Below the pieces are notes generated by a model, which saw only the letters and a list, made by a program, of their open reading frames with translations, searched no databases and was not told the DNA's origin. A stretch of DNA of 64,000 nucleotides. It comes from Lysinibacillus fusiformis (GTDB taxonomy: Bacteria; Bacillota; Bacilli; Bacillales_A; Planococcaceae). The position numbers were made by a program, and so were the translations under genes. Location of the stretch: positions 372,001 to 436,000 of the forward strand of contig NZ_CP041696.1 in NCBI RefSeq assembly GCF_007362955.1, given 5' to 3'. Position 1 is the first letter of the stretch; each line of letters begins with the position of its first letter. This document shows positions 47,636-57,887 of this stretch, one piece after another.

Positions 47636-48817
47636 ATGCAAGGCGGCGTAAGGAAACGAGGTAACAAATGGTATTACTATTTTGAATTAGGATTGGTTGA
47701 TGGTAAGCGAAAAAAAATCGAACGTACAGCTGAAGGTGCTCAAACAAAAGCCGAAGCAGAATCTGTTTTAAGAAGAAAAATATTAGAGTATGAAAATGCA
47801 GGCACAGTATTTAAACCATCTGAAATGACTCTTCATGATTTTTTAATGTTTTGGCAAATTGAATATGTACAATTAAGGTTAAAACCAAATACGCAAGACA
47901 ACTATCGTATAACAATTAAAAATCATATATTACCACACATTGGTAAATACAAATTGAAGTCGCTTACTCCGCATACTTTACAACAGTTTATGAATATGAA
48001 AGTACGTGAAGGGTTGGCTCGACAAACGGTTAGTATAATACAAGGGATATTAAATAAAGCATTGAAGCAAGCAGTTTATCCATATAAATATATTAATGAA
48101 AATCCAATGCAATATGTTGAATTATTAAAAGATAAGGATCGTAAACCAACTAAGGATGATTTAAAAATACAATCAAAAGAAAATTTAAGATTAATGAACG
48201 AAAGATTAACAGAAGATCATCCATTCTATTTGCCTTTTCATATTGGTTTTCATTGTGGAGTTCGAGTAGGAGAATTATGTGGACTTGAATGGAAGCATAT
48301 TAATTTTGATGAAATGACAGTGGAAATTGAACAGCAATTAGTTAGCAAAAGAACTAAAGCTGAAAACGGAAAGGTTTATTATAAATGGGGTGTTGGTTCG
48401 CCTAAATCTAAATCTGGATATCGAACTATCCCAATCGGTAGATCCTTAATGGATATACTAAAAAAAGCGAAAAAGAAACAAATTGAAAATCGATTAAAAT
48501 ATGGAGAGTTTTATCTTCAAGACTCCGATCACGATTTTGTTTGCAAAAAAGAAAACGGAGAACATTACACACCTGCTGTTATAAAGTATCAAACAAGAGA
48601 GTTGATTACAAAAAAACTTGGTATCGATTTTAATTACCACTCTCTAAGGCATACCCATGCAACAATGTTAATCGAAAATGGACAACCTATAAAAACAGTC
48701 CAAAAAAGATTAGGACACAGCAGATCAGCAATTACTGAAGACCGCTATGTCCATTTAACTCAGAAGATGGCAAGAGATGCTGCCGATATTTTTGATTCCA
48801 TCGCGAAAGATTTATAA
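47636..48817 (+). CDS. int: Tyrosine integrase
   Basis: 393 residues from ATG 47636, after GAAAGGAG. Order: arm-binding AP2-like domain (VRKRGNKWYYYFELG), core-binding SAM-like domain (about 60-160), catalytic domain with arginine in GVRVGELCGLEW (about 216), HSLRHTHAT (about 340), LGHS and tyrosine in DRYVHLT (about 377). It acts at the 42-bp core that starts 104 bases downstream and probably binds the GGTGGCA pairs at both ends. Confidence 0.95.
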   Translation: MQGGVRKRGNKWYYYFELGLVDGKRKKIERTAEGAQTKAEAESVLRRKILEYENAGTVFKPSEMTLHDFLMFWQIEYVQLRLKPNTQDNYRITIKNHILPHIGKYKLKSLTPHTLQQFMNMKVREGLARQTVSIIQGILNKALKQAVYPYKYINENPMQYVELLKDKDRKPTKDDLKIQSKENLRLMNERLTEDHPFYLPFHIGFHCGVRVGELCGLEWKHINFDEMTVEIEQQLVSKRTKAENGKVYYKWGVGSPKSKSGYRTIPIGRSLMDILKKAKKKQIENRLKYGEFYLQDSDHDFVCKKENGEHYTPAVIKYQTRELITKKLGIDFNYHSLRHTHATMLIENGQPIKTVQKRLGHSRSAITEDRYVHLTQKMARDAADIFDSIAKDL

Positions 48818-48839
48818 AATGCTGGCACAATTTAAAAGC

Positions 48840-48857
48840 GGTGGCAAATCGGTGGCA
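48840..48857 (+). other. Probable integrase arm-type sites, right end
   Basis: GGTGGCA at 48840-48846 and 48851-48857, same orientation and spacing as the pair at 5639-5656. Confidence 0.65.
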
Positions 48858-48920
48858 ATCTCCACCCAACTGATATAAAAACACTTATTTAAAACCCTTA
48901 TAAACGTTGTTATATCAACG

Positions 48921-48962
48921 TTACTTCGTATCATCCATTTTCAGAACAGCCATGAATGCTTC
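48921..48962. other. attR: Right attachment site core within lepA
   Basis: Identical to 5454-5495. It encodes the last 13 residues ([12 protein letters not shown] preceded by E) and stop of LepA on the minus strand, so the phage carries a copy of the gene end and keeps the protein intact after insertion. Confidence 0.92.
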
Positions 48963-50747
48963 CTGTGGGACTTCGACCGAACCAACTTGTTTCATACGTT
49001 TCTTACCCGCTTTTTGTTTTTCAAGTAATTTACGTTTACGCGAAATGTCACCACCGTAACATTTTGCAAGTACATTTTTACCCATTGATTTAATTGTTGA
49101 ACGTGCTACAATTTTTTGCCCAATTGCTGCTTGAATTGGTACTTCGAATTGTTGACGTGGGATTAATTCTTTCAGTTTTTCTACAATCACTTTACCACGC
49201 TCGTAAGCAAAGTCACGGTGAACGATGAAACTAAGTGCATCAACTTGTTCACTATTAAGGAGGATATCCATTTTTACAAGTTTCGATGTTTTGTAACCAA
49301 TTAACTCATAGTCAAACGATGCATAACCTTTTGTGTTCGATTTTAGGTAATCGAAGAAATCATAGACAATTTCTGATAATGGCATTTCATAAATGATACT
49401 AACACGTGTTGTATCGATATAATCCATCATCTTGAAATTACCACGTTTGATTTGGCAAAGCTCCATAACAGCCCCTACATAATCATTTGGCACCATAATC
49501 GTCGCTTTAACATATGGTTCTTCTACGCGGTCAATTTTTTGTGGATCTGGCATCATTGACGGGTTATCGACCTTCACTGACGAGCCATCTGTCATATGCA
49601 CATCGTAAATTACAGATGGTGCCGTTGTGATTAGGTCAATATTGAATTCACGCTCGATACGTTCCTGAATGATTTCCATATGTAAAAGTCCTAAGAATCC
49701 ACAACGGAAACCGAAACCAAGTGCTTGTGATGTTTCAGGCTCATATTGAAGCGCAGAGTCATTTAACTCTAATTTTTCTAATGCATCACGTAAGTCATTA
49801 TATTTCGCTGCGTCTATAGGATATAAACCGCAATATACCATTGGATTTAAACGACGGTAACCAGCTAATGCTTCTGTTGCTGGGCGTTTCGCGAATGTCA
49901 CTGTATCCCCTACACGAGTGTCGCCTACATTTTTAATTGACGCTGTTAAATAACCAACATCCCCAACAGTTAGTTCTGCTTGTGGTGTGATTTTCGGTGT
50001 ATGAATACCGACTTCAATAACTTCGAATTCTGCACCAGTGGCCATCATACGGATTTTATCGCCCGCTTTTATTGTACCGTTCATGATACGGATAGAGATG
50101 ATAACACCTTTATACGCATCATACACTGAGTCGAAAATAAGTGCTTGTAAAGGCGCATCTGGATCACCTGTAGGCGCTGGTACTTTTTCTACGATTTGTT
50201 CTAAAATGTCTTCAATACCGATACCTGCTTTAGCAGAAGCTAAAACAGCTTCAGAAGCATCTAAACCAATAACATCCTCGACCTCTTGACGTACACGCTC
50301 TGGGTCTGCCGCTGGTAAATCGATTTTATTGATGACTGGTAAAATTTCAAGGTCATTATCAAGTGCTAAGTAAACATTTGCAAGTGTTTGCGCTTCGATG
50401 CCTTGCGCTGCATCGACGACTAAAATAGCGCCCTCACAAGCAGCTAAACTACGTGATACTTCATATGTGAAATCGACGTGTCCTGGTGTGTCGATTAAAT
50501 GAAATGTATACACTTCGCCATCTTTTGCTTCATATTTTAATTGCACTGCGTTTAATTTAATCGTTATGCCTCGCTCACGCTCTAAATCCATTGAGTCGAG
50601 TAGCTGTGCTTTCATTTCACGGGATGTCAGTGATTTCGTTTGCTCAAGAATACGGTCTGCAAGCGTTGATTTCCCGTGGTCAATATGTGCGATAATAGAG
50701 AAATTTCGAATATTCTCTTGTCTTTTTAAACGTGCTTCTCGGTTCAT
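48921..50747 (-). CDS. lepA: Elongation factor 4 (LepA)
   Basis: 608 residues from ATG 50747 (AGGAG eight bases upstream). GTPase motifs [18 protein letters not shown] and [10 protein letters not shown], then the EF4-specific C-terminal domain ([24 protein letters not shown]). It back-translocates or remodels stalled ribosomes. The phage core site covers its last codons. In Bacillus hemN follows lepA; here prophage DNA follows instead. Confidence 0.97.
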   Translation of the reverse strand: MNREARLKRQENIRNFSIIAHIDHGKSTLADRILEQTKSLTSREMKAQLLDSMDLERERGITIKLNAVQLKYEAKDGEVYTFHLIDTPGHVDFTYEVSRSLAACEGAILVVDAAQGIEAQTLANVYLALDNDLEILPVINKIDLPAADPERVRQEVEDVIGLDASEAVLASAKAGIGIEDILEQIVEKVPAPTGDPDAPLQALIFDSVYDAYKGVIISIRIMNGTIKAGDKIRMMATGAEFEVIEVGIHTPKITPQAELTVGDVGYLTASIKNVGDTRVGDTVTFAKRPATEALAGYRRLNPMVYCGLYPIDAAKYNDLRDALEKLELNDSALQYEPETSQALGFGFRCGFLGLLHMEIIQERIEREFNIDLITTAPSVIYDVHMTDGSSVKVDNPSMMPDPQKIDRVEEPYVKATIMVPNDYVGAVMELCQIKRGNFKMMDYIDTTRVSIIYEMPLSEIVYDFFDYLKSNTKGYASFDYELIGYKTSKLVKMDILLNSEQVDALSFIVHRDFAYERGKVIVEKLKELIPRQQFEVPIQAAIGQKIVARSTIKSMGKNVLAKCYGGDISRKRKLLEKQKAGKKRMKQVGSVEVPQEAFMAVLKMDDTK

Positions 50748-51053
50748 ATCTTCCACTCCTAATTAAACTATAATGAATTATACTATGAACTTCATACAAA
50801 CCACAACATTAGAACGGCATAAATGCTGTTAAATCAATAGTTACTCTCATTTATGATTCTTATTTTCTGCAAATCCGTACATTTGAAAGTAGCTAAAGTG
50901 GGCTGAATGGAGTGAAGAATAGTTCGGTTCTGGTCAGGAATGCGCGAAGACAAATTATAAAACTTTAAAGTCCATCTTCTCATCATAGTAGAAGATGAAC
51001 TCTCTCTAAAATAAAAATCTCTGTAGACTTCAGCAAATCCCATTTTTTTGATA
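50748..51053. other. Intergenic region lepA/oatA-like
   Basis: A 69-codon open frame (50834-51043, minus) has no ribosome binding site and an unlikely composition, and I do not accept it as a gene. No clear terminator or other element is visible. Confidence 0.5.
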
Positions 51054-52973
51054 CTAAAGTGTATTATTAATGATTGTTTGCTTAATTAGGTCTGTTAAGG
51101 TTTCAATTCCTTTTGGTACCAAATGAACACCGTCAGCAGCAAAATATTCAGGATGGCCAATAGCTACAGAATGCCAATCAATCAACGTAATATTGTCATG
51201 TTCTTGTGCTATTTTAGATAATGCATTATTCACTTTACTTTCCCACGAGCGTGGTACACGGGTATTTATTAAATAAAGATGAGCATTTGAAAAAGCACCA
51301 AGTAGCGAATTTATTTGATCATTAGTAAAATAACCGTTTGTGCCTAGTTGAATAATAACTGCTTTGTCCTGATCATTGAAATTACTGTAACTGGGTACCA
51401 ATTTGACAGCTTGTGAAACTTGTCTCCCAATTTTCGCATCAATTGTAATGGTAGGGTATATTTTATGTAGGCTTGAAGCAATATCTATCATTACAGAATC
51501 TCCAATGGCTAATATGCCATTATAAGCTTCATTAGAAGGTTTTACACTTGGATTATTATTGTCCTTTTGGGGCGTTTCTTTATTCTGTTCGACGCTAGCT
51601 CCAGATCTTTCTCCATCATCCGGTGATTTCTCCTCTAATGTGGTGCTTTCTAGATTGTTAGCTAAGTCTTTACTACTAGAAGTCTGTTGCTCTCCATCTA
51701 TTTTTACGTGTGTAGGATAAGACTCCTTTGAATCATTTGAATCCTTTTTTTCTTCACCAACAATCCCTGTGATTCCTATAAAGAACACGAGAAGAACTAG
51801 GGGTAAAAGCACCGTTGTTATTTTTCTACCAAAGGAAGCGCTTGTCCACTTTGTCAAATCAATTACTATATACTGCCGATAATATGATCGGAAACCACGT
51901 TTACGAATTGGCGTTTCAATAAAACGATAGGATAGTTCCGCAATCATCAATATAATGACCAGCTGCAAACCGACACGCCAGTATTCCGGGTCCCCTATCT
52001 CATGAACAGGAGTACCCAACACCATAATAGGATAATGCCAAAGATAAATCCCATAAGATCTTGACCCTATCCAGCAAAGGGGTTTCCAAGAGAGTAATTT
52101 CCCTAAAAAGCTAACTGGATGACAAACACAAGCTATCAATATAGCTGCATTTATACAAACAAGAAACATGCCTCCTCTGTATAAAAAACTTTGATATTCA
52201 TCTACAAAGAACACACAAAGTATTAAGGTACCTAAAGCGATAAAACTTGTTATATTGAGTTTATTGACATGCTCAATAGAAAGTTTTTTGGACGTAAGTC
52301 TTTTCATTGGCCAAACTAGAGCTAGCCAACAGCCAATAAGTAATTCAAATGAACGAGTATCTGTCCCGTAATAAACGCGGCTGGGATCCATTCCTGGCTG
52401 ATACAGTATACTCATTAACATCGCTGAACATAATGCACTGATAAAGATGAATATCGATAATTTGCTTTGCTTTTTAAATATAAATAACCCAACAGTCAAT
52501 AAAACGGGCCAAATAATATAAAATTGTTCCTCAATGGCTAATGACCATAAATTTTTCAAAGGAGAGGGTGCTCCGAAACTATCAAAGTATGAGAGTTTAT
52601 GATAAATGAACCACCAATTACTTGTATAAAAAATAGAAGAAACTGTATCTCCACGCAAATTACTTAACAGTTCCTTGTTAAATAGCATCACCCAAACAAA
52701 AGTAACAATAATCATTACATACGCAGCTGGAAGTAGACGTCGAATCCTAGCAATCCAAAATTGGCCTAAACTTAACGTTATCCCAGTTCCTTTTACCGGT
52801 AAAATGGTAGAGGTAATTAAGTAACCCGATAGTACAAAAAAGATATCAACTCCTAGGAACCCTCCACTGGCCCAACTGAAGTTAAAATGGTAAGCAATGA
52901 CAGATAGTACTGCGATGGCTCTAATCCCATCTAATCCAGGGATGTAACGATGATTTAATATCTTGCCTAACAT
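51054..52973 (-). CDS. OatA-like peptidoglycan/surface O-acyltransferase
   Basis: 639 residues, ATG 52973 after TTGGAGGAA. Ten or more transmembrane helices form the acyltransferase-3 domain (YIPGLDGIRAIAVLSVIAYH at the start), followed by a Ser/Glu/Asn-rich linker and an extracytoplasmic SGNH esterase domain: GDSVMID (serine about residue 489), QLGTNGY and DGVHLV (Asp/His about 615). This is the OatA layout; it moves acetyl groups to the wall or other polymers, often giving lysozyme resistance. B. subtilis has yqxA at this position instead. Confidence 0.85.
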   Translation of the reverse strand: MLGKILNHRYIPGLDGIRAIAVLSVIAYHFNFSWASGGFLGVDIFFVLSGYLITSTILPVKGTGITLSLGQFWIARIRRLLPAAYVMIIVTFVWVMLFNKELLSNLRGDTVSSIFYTSNWWFIYHKLSYFDSFGAPSPLKNLWSLAIEEQFYIIWPVLLTVGLFIFKKQSKLSIFIFISALCSAMLMSILYQPGMDPSRVYYGTDTRSFELLIGCWLALVWPMKRLTSKKLSIEHVNKLNITSFIALGTLILCVFFVDEYQSFLYRGGMFLVCINAAILIACVCHPVSFLGKLLSWKPLCWIGSRSYGIYLWHYPIMVLGTPVHEIGDPEYWRVGLQLVIILMIAELSYRFIETPIRKRGFRSYYRQYIVIDLTKWTSASFGRKITTVLLPLVLLVFFIGITGIVGEEKKDSNDSKESYPTHVKIDGEQQTSSSKDLANNLESTTLEEKSPDDGERSGASVEQNKETPQKDNNNPSVKPSNEAYNGILAIGDSVMIDIASSLHKIYPTITIDAKIGRQVSQAVKLVPSYSNFNDQDKAVIIQLGTNGYFTNDQINSLLGAFSNAHLYLINTRVPRSWESKVNNALSKIAQEHDNITLIDWHSVAIGHPEYFAADGVHLVPKGIETLTDLIKQTIINNTL

Positions 52974-53360
52974 AATATTCCTCCAATAATCTGTACAACC
53001 TCTTATGATATTTTAAGATGTTTATAATTCTTCTTATGATCCTTTACAACTTCCCCTTCACTTCGATACGAATCATAAGTTTTCTATATAAAAGACGCCT
53101 GAAATACCTTAAAAGTTTAGAAAAAAATATGTAGCATGGAAAAATGTTTCGGAAAACAAAAATACTTTTTAACTTCATCTCCATGAAAAATCCTTTGGGA
53201 TGAAGCTAAAAAGTATTTTGTTAAAACAAGTGTCCGTATCAGAAATTGGTATCAGGTAAAAAAGGGGCTAACAAGTTGCTTCGATTGGAATTTATCACAA
53301 GCTCACGTTTGCGAAGATTAGCATGAATTTAATGATTTGGCGAAAACGATTCGAAAAATG
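52974..53360. other. Intergenic region with a long hairpin
   Basis: Contains an inverted repeat of about 22 bases per arm (AAATACTTTTTA...CTTCATC against GATGAAG...TAAAAAGTATTTT) at 53159-53219. I see no gene in the remaining bases. Confidence 0.5.
53157..53221 (-). terminator. Long hairpin, probable terminator of spoIIP
   Basis: Arms CAAAAATACTTTTTA and TAAAAAGTATTTTG extend further through CTTCATC / GATGAAG. It lies between spoIIP and the OatA-like gene; T-runs are present on both strands. Confidence 0.55.
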
Positions 53361-54182
53361 TTATTTCTTTTCCGTTGCAAAAGCTTTTGCAATAGCTTTC
53401 CCTAAAACAGCAATTGTTCGATTAATTTCCTCTTCATTATTGCCAATTCCCCCAACCTCTACAATCATCATTTGTTTTGCTAAATCTTGATTGTAACGTC
53501 CATCGACACCATCGCCACTTTTAGATATAACGCCCTTAGAAATATTAGGAACAATCGAATTTAATGTTGTCGATAAACTTTCAGCATATGCAGTGTTCCA
53601 TCGATAATTCGCATGCTCAGCTCCTACAACTAAGGCTATTTTCGCATAGTTTTCACCATTATACGTTAAGGTTGTTCGATCATGTTTTAAAGAATCTCGA
53701 TGTAAATCTAATATTAAATCATATTTATTTGTTTCTAAATTTTTACTCAAATGTGGTCTCATCACATTGTAAGCTTCATGATATCCTCTGCCTTCTAGTT
53801 TAATTTCTTTCATGACATCTACACCTAGAACCTCTGTTTGCAATCCATTTACATTAAAATGATTGACAATCATATCTTGCAAACTAAAAATGTTGGTTGT
53901 TTCATGAGAAGTCGCTACTTTTCCGCTGACAGCTTGCACCATTGGCTCATATGCTTCATGTGTATGGGTAAATAACAATAAAACTTTAAAGGGATCTTTC
54001 GTCTGCTCTAGCACACTTTGTTCAGCCAAATTCGTAGCGGCAAACACGACTTGTTTATCCTCTGGTTGCTTTAACGGAGTCGATGCTTGCTTGTTGAACG
54101 GAAGTTGCCCAGCAATGACAGGTAATACGAAGAAGAACAATAATAGACCAGTTGACCATTGTAGTTTTTTTAGCAAAGTCAC
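53361..54182 (-). CDS. spoIIP: Stage II sporulation protein P
   Basis: 273 residues. One N-terminal transmembrane helix (STGLLLFFFVLPVIAG) and the amidase/endopeptidase domain with zinc ligands in LFTHTHEAYEP and LDLHRDS, and a glutamate in MMIVEVGG. SpoIIP degrades peptidoglycan with SpoIID during engulfment of the forespore. Follows gpr as in Bacillus. Shorter than B. subtilis SpoIIP (about 400), mainly in the linker. Confidence 0.9.
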   Translation of the reverse strand: MTLLKKLQWSTGLLLFFFVLPVIAGQLPFNKQASTPLKQPEDKQVVFAATNLAEQSVLEQTKDPFKVLLLFTHTHEAYEPMVQAVSGKVATSHETTNIFSLQDMIVNHFNVNGLQTEVLGVDVMKEIKLEGRGYHEAYNVMRPHLSKNLETNKYDLILDLHRDSLKHDRTTLTYNGENYAKIALVVGAEHANYRWNTAYAESLSTTLNSIVPNISKGVISKSGDGVDGRYNQDLAKQMMIVEVGGIGNNEEEINRTIAVLGKAIAKAFATEKK

Positions 54183-54233
54183 ACCCTCCTCCCCTTATCG
54201 TATGGAGGGGATGTGTCATTTAGAACGATGAAA

Positions 54234-55250
54234 TTATAGTTCGCTTGCCCATTTCATTAGCATAGATGAAATGAGTGTTGCATACTTATCTATCCAATAA
54301 TCAGCTTCCTTTGGTGTGACCATTAGCTGTGAATGAGAAGCCGCAAATGTTTCTTCAAACAACTGCTGACGCTCCTCCTTTGACCATGTAGCCCATTCCC
54401 CAAAGATTGGTGTTATCAGTGACATATCTAATTCTTTGTTGATATCTGGCTGCCAAGAAGATAGTGATAATTTAGAAGAGGGTTTACCACGTTCTGCGAC
54501 ACGTGCCGCTATAGAGCGTAACATTTGCTCTACTGCATCCGCGATTAAAACGGGTGCATCCACCACTGTCGGGACACCGATTGCTGTTACAGGAACGCCA
54601 AGCATTTCAAATGAAATTTCCTGGCGCTTATTCCCTACGCCAGAACCAGGGTGAATACCCGTATCTGTAAGCTGAATTGTTTTGCATAAACGACTACTTG
54701 CTCTCGTTGCGAGGGCATCTACTACAATAATTAGCTTTGGTTTTAAACGTTCTGCCAATGCTGCGACAAATTCACCTGTTTCATAGCCTGTCTGTCCTGT
54801 TACCCCTGGCGCGTACATGACAAATTTGTCATCGATTTGCTCAAGACTATGCAAATGATCGATTAAATAAGGGCCTATGGCATCAGGTGTAATTGTGCGA
54901 TTTCCTAAACCTATGATTAAAATTTTGTCATCATTTTTCCAGGAAATCGACTCGTGTAATTTTTTAAAATTCGAAAGGAGTGCCTCCTCAAGCTGTTGAA
55001 AACCATCCTTATCTTCCAACGTAAGGGTTGGGACAGACAGTGTAATATACTGCCCTTCCTTTTTACCGATTTGTTTTTCGCCTTCCGGGTTGACTTGCAC
55101 ATCCGTAATTTTTACTCGGCCAGCATTTCGATCTTCCACTTGAACACCACTTGACTGCTCTAGTGTTTCTTTTTGCTCCCTCGTTTGATGTAAAACAACC
55201 TCATCCGATTCATCAATTAAGTCTGTACGTTGCCAATTTAAATTTTGCAT
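54234..55250 (-). CDS. gpr: Germination protease GPR
   Basis: 338 residues from ATG 55250 (GAGGTGAACT upstream). Characteristic segments: ILIIGLGNRTITPDAIGP, YAPGVTGQTGYETGEFV, VVDALATRASSRLCKTIQL, GIHPGSGVGN. It degrades small acid-soluble spore proteins at germination; it is made as an inactive zymogen with an N-terminal propeptide. Divergent from rpsT, as in other Bacillales. Confidence 0.95.
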   Translation of the reverse strand: MQNLNWQRTDLIDESDEVVLHQTREQKETLEQSSGVQVEDRNAGRVKITDVQVNPEGEKQIGKKEGQYITLSVPTLTLEDKDGFQQLEEALLSNFKKLHESISWKNDDKILIIGLGNRTITPDAIGPYLIDHLHSLEQIDDKFVMYAPGVTGQTGYETGEFVAALAERLKPKLIIVVDALATRASSRLCKTIQLTDTGIHPGSGVGNKRQEISFEMLGVPVTAIGVPTVVDAPVLIADAVEQMLRSIAARVAERGKPSSKLSLSSWQPDINKELDMSLITPIFGEWATWSKEERQQLFEETFAASHSQLMVTPKEADYWIDKYATLISSMLMKWASEL

Positions 55251-55413
55251 ATAGTTCACCTCAATCGGTAGTTTGTTCAAACTGTCAAGTAAATATTCTT
55301 TGCGTTTATCTATTGCAATTTAGCCTAGCGTTTGTTAAAATGATTTTTGTTGTATTAACACAAGAAATCAATGAGAAGTTATCATCTCGTACCTATTTTA
55401 GGAGGTGAAAGAT

Positions 55414-55662
55414 ATGCCAAACATTAAATCTGCGATTAAACGCGTAAAAGTTAACGCAAAAGCTAACGCTGCTAACTCTCAAGCTAAATCTGCAATGCGT
55501 ACTACAGTGAAAAAAGCTGAAAACGCTGTTGCTGTTAACGCTGAAAACGCACAAGAACTTTTACAAGCAGCTTATAAATCTTTAGATAAAGCAGCTTCAA
55601 AAGGACTTATCCACAAAAACGCGGCGGCTCGTAAAAAGTCTCGCCTAGCTAAAAAAGCGTAA
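55414..55662 (+). CDS. rpsT: 30S ribosomal protein S20
   Basis: 82 residues from ATG 55414, eight bases after AGGAGGTG. Almost all Lys, Ala and Asn ([20 protein letters not shown]), helical, as typical for S20, which binds 16S rRNA early in 30S assembly. Codon use is strongly biased as in a highly expressed gene. Own terminator downstream. Confidence 0.97.
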   Translation: MPNIKSAIKRVKVNAKANAANSQAKSAMRTTVKKAENAVAVNAENAQELLQAAYKSLDKAASKGLIHKNAAARKKSRLAKKA

Positions 55663-55672
55663 GTGTTTATAA

Positions 55673-55712
55673 AGGATCAGATTACTCTCTCAGGGGTAGC
55701 TGGTCTTTTTTC
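55673..55712 (+). terminator. rpsT terminator
   Basis: GATCAG-x-TTAC / GGTAG-CTGGTC stem followed by TTTTTTC. Confidence 0.8.
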
Positions 55713-55723
55713 ATTCTTCAACA

Positions 55724-55762
55724 AAAAAAGCTGCCCAAAAATTATTTTTGGACAGCTTTTTT
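55724..55762. terminator. Bidirectional terminator
   Basis: AAAAGCTG-x-CCAAAAA / TTTTTGG-x-CAGCTTTT stem between rpsT and the convergent acyltransferase gene. Confidence 0.85.
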
Positions 55763-55785
55763 AAATTTCATATAAAATACCACAT

Positions 55786-56820
55786 CTAGACAATTCGTTT
55801 TAATAGCGGTATTTTTTGAATGATCCACACAATAAATGTTGATAGAACTAAAATAATGAACACTTGCATCGGAATTGCAATAATCGGCTTAAAAAAAAGC
55901 TCATTGCCTTCAAAAAAATAAGGACGTACTTTATCTAGAATCATTGCATGAACTAAGTACACACCAAAACTGGTTTGCCCAATTAGTTTGATAATGCCGC
56001 TTGTCTCATACGTACCACGTACTACCTTTCGATTGACCCAATATTTCACGAAGACAAAGAGTGCAATACTCATCACGATAACATTTGGGCTAGAGTACGA
56101 AAAAGCATAGCTTGTAAATTGCTCCTGCTCCTCAGTTAAAACATTTGTACGTAATACTGTTTCTATTGCACCGACCATTCCTAAGACATATATTCCTATA
56201 CGCCATTTCCTCGTTAACTCAAAAGCCGCCAAATAATAGCCAAGTAAAAAGAATCCAATGTATTCACTCAGCGGGAAAAACAGTGTAAATTCATTACTCA
56301 CAATATAGGAATAATAGCGGAAGCCGCCATAAAATAAAATCCATAGAACGATTACATAGCCAATCATTTGTCTAGATGCATGATTGATGAATATATTAAA
56401 TATCGGAGCTAATAAATAAATACCGATAAGTGCATAGAAATACCATAGATGATAATATACCTGATTGTTGAAAAACATTATAAAAAATTCTTTCCATGAA
56501 TAGCCGGGGCTCCACATATATGTTGCCCATGCATAATAGATAATTGACCAAGCAATAAATGGAAGTAAAATTTTATTGGCACGTTTTTTGAAAAAATCGC
56601 CTAATGATTCTTCCTTTCGCCCAAGTAAAAGTGCCCCACTAATCATTAAAAAAATTGGTACACACCATCGAGACAATGCGTTATAAATAATACCGAATTG
56701 CCAATCAATTTCATTAATCTTACCATAAAGTACGACATATGGTGTCGCAGCATGTAATAACAGCACGCCTAAAATTGCTATGGCACGTAAGCTGTCCATA
56801 TACTGAATTCGTTTTTGCAC
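55786..56820 (-). CDS. Acyltransferase-3 family membrane protein
   Basis: 344 residues from GTG 56820 (GGGGG six bases upstream). Starts RIQYMDSLRAIAILGVLLLH, the family hallmark, and has about ten hydrophobic helices; no extracytoplasmic SGNH domain. It probably transfers acyl groups to a cell-surface sugar or polymer. The gene is not part of the conserved com-holA-rpsT core and looks like an insertion between holA and rpsT. Confidence 0.8.
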   Translation of the reverse strand: MQKRIQYMDSLRAIAILGVLLLHAATPYVVLYGKINEIDWQFGIIYNALSRWCVPIFLMISGALLLGRKEESLGDFFKKRANKILLPFIAWSIIYYAWATYMWSPGYSWKEFFIMFFNNQVYYHLWYFYALIGIYLLAPIFNIFINHASRQMIGYVIVLWILFYGGFRYYSYIVSNEFTLFFPLSEYIGFFLLGYYLAAFELTRKWRIGIYVLGMVGAIETVLRTNVLTEEQEQFTSYAFSYSSPNVIVMSIALFVFVKYWVNRKVVRGTYETSGIIKLIGQTSFGVYLVHAMILDKVRPYFFEGNELFFKPIIAIPMQVFIILVLSTFIVWIIQKIPLLKRIV

Positions 56821-56876
56821 GTTCAACCCCCCCACGACATTATATAACCATTTATGTCTAAGTAAAAAATAAATAT

Positions 56877-57887
56877 TTACAGTTGTCGTAGTAAAAACAG
56901 TTCTAAGTACCGCTCCCGATTACCACCGGCAGTTTTTAGCTGTAAATCCACTTCAGCTAGCTGATACAGGGCCTTTAGTAAACTTTCCTCAGAAGGGCGG
57001 TTACGCTGCTCGACCATCAACTTGACGCGATAAGGATGGATTTTCAAATTTTTTGCAATTTGCTGCGGATGGTAACCTTTTTTCAATAAATAAAAAACAT
57101 TCGACATTGTGCGTACATTTGACGCAAGAAGACCTACAAGCATGATTGGTTCTTGCTTTTGGCGCAGTAAATCGTGGTAAATAGACAGTGCTGCAACTGG
57201 CTCATTCGCAAAATATGCATTCAACATTTTGAAGGCATCTTGCTCTAATGTTTTTGCCACTAAATCCTCCACTAAAGCAGTCGTAATTTCCCCACCCTCG
57301 CCTAAATATAATGCCAGTTTTTCAATTTCCATTTGTAGCTGAAGCATATTTGATCCAACCATTGTTACAAGCTGCTCGATGGCATTTTGTGTAATCGTAT
57401 TTCCCTCTGCTTTCACAAGGCCTTGAATCCACACAGCTAAGTCTTGCTCTTTTGGTGTTTCCGCTTGTACTAAAAATGCATGTTCTTTCATCATTTTCGT
57501 TACTTTTTTACGTTCATCAAGTTTTTCATATGGTGCAATAAAAACCGTCACAGAAAAATCTGAAGGGTGTCCAAGCCATGCTTCTAACCGCTTCACATCG
57601 TGATCAATTTTTTCCTTGCCTTTTTCAGTCGCTTTTAAAAACGAAGCATTTTTGGCTATAATAAGTTTACGTTCTGAGAAAAAAGGAATGGTATCTGCTT
57701 CATCAATCACTACATCAACGGGCATTTCTTCTAAATCAAATGTACTCACTTCTATCTCTTCATCGGGGCCGATTGCTTCTTTTAAACGTTTTACAGTTTC
57801 ATCTATAAAATAGCTTTCCTCCCCAACGAGCAAATAAACCGGCGAAAGCTCACCTTTTTTTATGTTGTTCCAAACGTTTGAAATCAT
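56877..57887 (-). CDS. holA: DNA polymerase III subunit delta
   Basis: 336 residues from ATG 57887 (GGAGGGG upstream). GELSPVYLLVGEESYFIDETV at the start and AYFANEPVAALSIYHDLLRQ later match HolA. It opens the sliding clamp as part of the clamp loader. Neighbours comEC and yqzM are as in Bacillus. Confidence 0.93.
   Translation of the reverse strand: MISNVWNNIKKGELSPVYLLVGEESYFIDETVKRLKEAIGPDEEIEVSTFDLEEMPVDVVIDEADTIPFFSERKLIIAKNASFLKATEKGKEKIDHDVKRLEAWLGHPSDFSVTVFIAPYEKLDERKKVTKMMKEHAFLVQAETPKEQDLAVWIQGLVKAEGNTITQNAIEQLVTMVGSNMLQLQMEIEKLALYLGEGGEITTALVEDLVAKTLEQDAFKMLNAYFANEPVAALSIYHDLLRQKQEPIMLVGLLASNVRTMSNVFYLLKKGYHPQQIAKNLKIHPYRVKLMVEQRNRPSEESLLKALYQLAEVDLQLKTAGGNRERYLELFLLRQL

Larger units (their letters stand above)
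5454..48962. mobile_element. Intact-looking siphovirus prophage, about 43.5 kb
   Basis: It is bounded by the 42-bp repeat and contains one full set of modules: integrase, repressor and Cro-like switch, recombination and replication genes, late regulator, small and large terminase, portal, protease, HK97-type capsid, connectors, tail tube, tape measure, tail tip, holin and endolysin. Portal, capsid and protease types and the tape measure with gpG/gpGT indicate a long non-contractile tail. An HNH gene beside the terminases suggests cos packaging. Visible damage is limited to the ImmA-like gene and a homing endonuclease, so it may be inducible, though control by ImmA is probably lost. Confidence 0.92.

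Noticed and set aside
50834-51043. 69-codon minus-strand open frame next to lepA
   Set aside because: No ribosome binding site, implausible composition, no operon context.
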